Positions 61,541 through 64,000 of a stretch of DNA of 64,000 nt are shown in pieces (position 1 is the first letter of the stretch; each line of letters begins with the position of its first letter). The translations under genes and the position numbers were made by a program. This DNA is from Octadecabacter dasysiphoniae (GTDB lineage Bacteria; Pseudomonadota; Alphaproteobacteria; Rhodobacterales; Rhodobacteraceae): contig NZ_JAKGAQ010000002.1 in NCBI RefSeq assembly GCF_021532615.1, forward strand, positions 124,001-188,000, given 5' to 3'. Under the pieces are notes generated by a model. The model had not been told where the DNA came from. It worked only from the letters and a program-made list of their open reading frames with translations, and ran no database searches.

Positions 61541-64000
61541 GTGGAACTTCAGTTCAACGGACAATTTATCGTGGGCGACGACGCCTATGATTTCGGCATC
61601 ACCGATGTGTCCCTGATCACGGACACGGACGGCGATCTGATCCTTGTGGGCGTGTCCCAAGGGTCGGGCGGCCTTTTTGCATGGGATATGTCCGACACCT
61701 CTGCACCCGATTTTTCAACGATGCGCGGGGGCGATACCGAATTTGCCAGCGCTGTGGGGCCGTCCATCGTGGCGCTGGATCAGGGTGTTTTGCTCACGGG
61801 GATGAACGCCGGCGGTGTGCTGTTTGGCGACGCGAACGGCAATGGCGGCACAACCCCGCTCAGCGCGGCGGCGGTTCAGGCCGAAGACTGGACCAGCGGC
61901 GTTCAGCTCGACAACGGATTGATCGCGCTTGCCGATGCCGCCGGATCAGGGTTCTCGCTTTTCACCAAAGACAGTGGGACAGCCCTGTCACTGCAAGACA
62001 CCATCACCGACACGAACACCACCCACGCCACCGCGATCACCGCCATGGCATCTTTCGGGAACGTCCTGTTGGTCGGCAGCGACAGCGAATACGGCATTTC
62101 CAGCTATGACACGACCGCGACGACCACCACAGCCATCTCCAGTTTCGGCAGCGACAGCGGGATCGGCATCATGGCACCGACCGCCATCACGACCGTTCAG
62201 ATCGGCGGTCAGGGATATGCAATCGTCGCATCCGCTGGCGGATCATCCGGCGCACTCAGCGTGTTCAGCATTGGCACCGATGGCAGCCTGATCCCGACAG
62301 ATCACGCGATGGACACCCTCAACACCCGCTTTGGCGCAATCCAGGACGTCGCCGTCGCGCCTTTGGGAGACGGCGCATTGGTCGTGTCGGGCGGCGGCGA
62401 TGATGGCCTGACGATCATGGCATTGATGCCCAACGGGCGCTTGGTCCACCTTGCGTCCTTCGAAGACACGGCGACCCTCGCACTGTCGGGCGTCAACGCC
62501 CTCGACATCGTGATTGAGGGCACCGAAGCCACGATTTTCGCAGTCACGCAAACCGACGCGGGCTTTTCCAGCATGTCCATCGACCTCAGCGATATCGGCG
62601 ATTGGACGATCGGAACGGGTGGGGTTCTCAGCGGCACCAACGACGACGATATTTTGATGACAAGCAGCCAAGCCGCCACTTTGGACGGCGGCGGCGGGCA
62701 CGACATCATGGTGATTTCCGAAGTCGGCACCGCCGACCACAAAGTGCGAAATTTCAACCCCGACGAAGACAGATTGAACCTGTCCGATTGGTCGTTCCTG
62801 TACAGCGCGGACGATTTGACGTTCCAGACGATCTGGAACGGCGTCACCATCACCCACCGCGACGAAACCCTGACCGTCACAGGTGTCGCGAACGCGCCGC
62901 TTTCTATCGACGACGTGCGCGCGACCATAGACGTTGACGTCATGCGCCTGCCAACAATCCCGAACGACACCATCATGGGCGATACGGGCGACGACATGCT
63001 GATGGGAAACTGGGCAGCCGATATGATTTACGGCGAAGCAGGCTCAGACGAAATCTATGGCGGCGCGGGCGATGATACGCTCGATGGGGGCGAAAATTTC
63101 GACGCGATTTTTGGCGGCGACGGGGCCGACATCTTAATCGGTGACGCGGGCAACGACACATTAACAGGCGGCGCAGGGAACGACACGATCAATGGCGGCG
63201 CGGGGTTTGATCGCGCGATACTGGACGGCACGGCGGATTTCAGCGTCTTGGGTTACGACAGCACCGCAGAAACCGTAACCCTGCAAACCGCAGACGGCAT
63301 CGACACCTTCCAAGACGTCGAAGCGTTCATCATCGGCGACACCACCCATACCTTCGACAGCCTCGCCCCGCCCCCTTTGTCGATCTACGGCACGTCCGGC
63401 GATGACACCTTGGTGGGCGGCGACGCGGGCGTAACGCTCGTCGGGCGCGAAGGGGACGACGTGATCATAGGCGGCGCGGGCGGCGACACGATCAAGGGCG
63501 GCACCGGCGCGGACAGCATCACAGGCAACGGCGGCAACGACGATGTTCTGGCCGGTGCGGGCCATGACACCATCGATGGCGGTGCCGGCGACGACATTCT
63601 GAACGCGGGCGCTGACAATGATGTGGTGATCGGCGGCACCGGCACCGACACTTACGTGGCCTCCCTGAACGTCGGCCGGATGTTCATCCTCGATTGGTCC
63701 GAAACCAGCGTCACCCTGCAATCGTCCATCGGCTTGGACGTGATCAGCGATGTCGAATTCTTCCAGTTTGATGACAGCACCGTAACCCTCGGCGATCTGG
63801 CGCCCGACACATCGCACCCGATCATCGACGGCACGAACGACCTGGACCGCATAACGGTCGAGTCTGGCGCCACCGAAATTCGCAGTTTTGACGGGGATGA
63901 CGCCGTGCGATCGGGCTCCGGCAGTGACATCATTGTCGCCGGCGCGGGCGATGATCGTGTCTGGGGCGGCACGGGCCGCGACCAGATTTGGGGCGGCACG
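61541..64000 (+). CDS. RTX calcium-binding protein, N-terminal part (runs off the window)
   Basis: This is a large, probably secreted RTX protein; 820 codons are present without a stop to the window edge. The start is GTG 61541 (61538 also in frame), with AAGGCGGGG upstream. Residues ~1-370 are strand-rich with recurring ~50-residue units (LILVGVSQGSGGLFAW, VLLTGMNAGGVLFGD, LLVGSDSEYGISSYD), as in a beta-propeller. From ~residue 480 there are blocks of GGxGxDxUx nonapeptides (GGAGDDTLDGG, GDAGNDTLTGGAGNDTINGG, GGAGGDTIKGGTGADSITG), which bind Ca2+ and fold after type I secretion. It is adjacent to the capsule exporter but on its own transcript. Confidence 0.87.
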   Translation, partial: MELQFNGQFIVGDDAYDFGITDVSLITDTDGDLILVGVSQGSGGLFAWDMSDTSAPDFSTMRGGDTEFASAVGPSIVALDQGVLLTGMNAGGVLFGDANGNGGTTPLSAAAVQAEDWTSGVQLDNGLIALADAAGSGFSLFTKDSGTALSLQDTITDTNTTHATAITAMASFGNVLLVGSDSEYGISSYDTTATTTTAISSFGSDSGIGIMAPTAITTVQIGGQGYAIVASAGGSSGALSVFSIGTDGSLIPTDHAMDTLNTRFGAIQDVAVAPLGDGALVVSGGGDDGLTIMALMPNGRLVHLASFEDTATLALSGVNALDIVIEGTEATIFAVTQTDAGFSSMSIDLSDIGDWTIGTGGVLSGTNDDDILMTSSQAATLDGGGGHDIMVISEVGTADHKVRNFNPDEDRLNLSDWSFLYSADDLTFQTIWNGVTITHRDETLTVTGVANAPLSIDDVRATIDVDVMRLPTIPNDTIMGDTGDDMLMGNWAADMIYGEAGSDEIYGGAGDDTLDGGENFDAIFGGDGADILIGDAGNDTLTGGAGNDTINGGAGFDRAILDGTADFSVLGYDSTAETVTLQTADGIDTFQDVEAFIIGDTTHTFDSLAPPPLSIYGTSGDDTLVGGDAGVTLVGREGDDVIIGGAGGDTIKGGTGADSITGNGGNDDVLAGAGHDTIDGGAGDDILNAGADNDVVIGGTGTDTYVASLNVGRMFILDWSETSVTLQSSIGLDVISDVEFFQFDDSTVTLGDLAPDTSHPIIDGTNDLDRITVESGATEIRSFDGDDAVRSGSGSDIIVAGAGDDRVWGGTGRDQIWGGT

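Noticed and set aside
62243..63999. Several minus-strand frames across the RTX region
   Set aside because: They are shadows of the RTX coding strand; the Gly-Asp repeats read backwards give Val/Ala/Pro/Ser-rich frames without stops.
63000..64000. Repeated short units that might suggest a CRISPR or satellite array
   Set aside because: The repeats are coding GGxGxD nonapeptides of the RTX protein, with no constant-length repeat-spacer pattern.

Overview
This 64-kb window looks like the chromosome of a Roseobacter-group alphaproteobacterium (Rhodobacteraceae). The evidence is the leuA–mreB–mreC–mreD–mrdA–rodA order, the tRNA-Gln-linked island with a short alphaproteobacterial-type integrase relic, the hydantoinase/oxoprolinase operon, and the general codon style. 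The genus cannot be fixed from this sequence alone.

Layout: (1) 1-7.3 kb is the 3' end of leuA followed by the cell-elongation operon mreB-mreC-mreD-mrdA-rodA, to which a GhrA-like 2-hydroxyacid dehydrogenase is translationally coupled. (2) 7.3-8.7 kb holds an SseB-like protein and a uracil-DNA glycosylase family protein on the minus strand. (3) 8.9-13.4 kb holds a first capsule-export pair (KpsT-like and KpsE-like), kdsA, and a BON-MscS mechanosensitive channel. (4) 13.5-24.0 kb is a tRNA-Gln-anchored genomic island bounded by a perfect 19-bp direct repeat. It carries an integrase relic, two small hypothetical genes, transposase relics, a Tat-exported multicopper oxidase, and a four-gene flavin monooxygenase operon with a divergent LysR regulator. 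(5) 24.2-30.4 kb is an RND efflux operon (SDR, DoxX, adaptor, pump) divergent from a TetR regulator, with two tandem palindromic operators between them. (6) 30.8-32.8 kb is an MHYT-GGDEF-EAL cyclic-di-GMP protein. (7) 33-41.2 kb is a minus-strand hydantoin/cyclic-amide operon: dihydropyrimidinase-like hydrolase, VOC protein, hydantoin racemase, DapA-like aldolase, LysR, HyuA, HyuB. (8) 41.2-64 kb is a large surface-polysaccharide region. A Wzx/Wzy-type minus-strand operon runs from Wza, a broken Wzc kinase, aminotransferase, acetyltransferase, acylating aldehyde dehydrogenase, priming transferase and GT4 to Wzx, a kinase fusion, Wzy and an interrupted P-loop protein. It is followed by a phosphatase, an epimerase, a second priming transferase, a GT2, a complete KpsM/KpsE/KpsT-like ABC exporter, and the start of a large RTX protein that runs off the window.

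How the genes work together: the polysaccharide region supplies at least two routes to envelope or extracellular glycans. One is Wzx/Wzy/Wza/Wzc and the other is ABC export with Kdo synthesis (kdsA) nearby. The Wzx/Wzy locus shows decay or a natural split: the Wzc-like gene has an in-frame TAA between its coiled-coil and kinase halves, and the last gene of the operon has an in-frame TAG. The best candidates for undescribed biology are the island's AA_synth–hydrolase–luciferase-like monooxygenase–aldehyde dehydrogenase operon, the hydantoin operon with an active-site-altered DapA-like enzyme, and the acylating aldehyde dehydrogenase inside a bacillosamine-like amino-sugar gene set. All functional assignments come from reading translated sequence and motifs; no database search was run.
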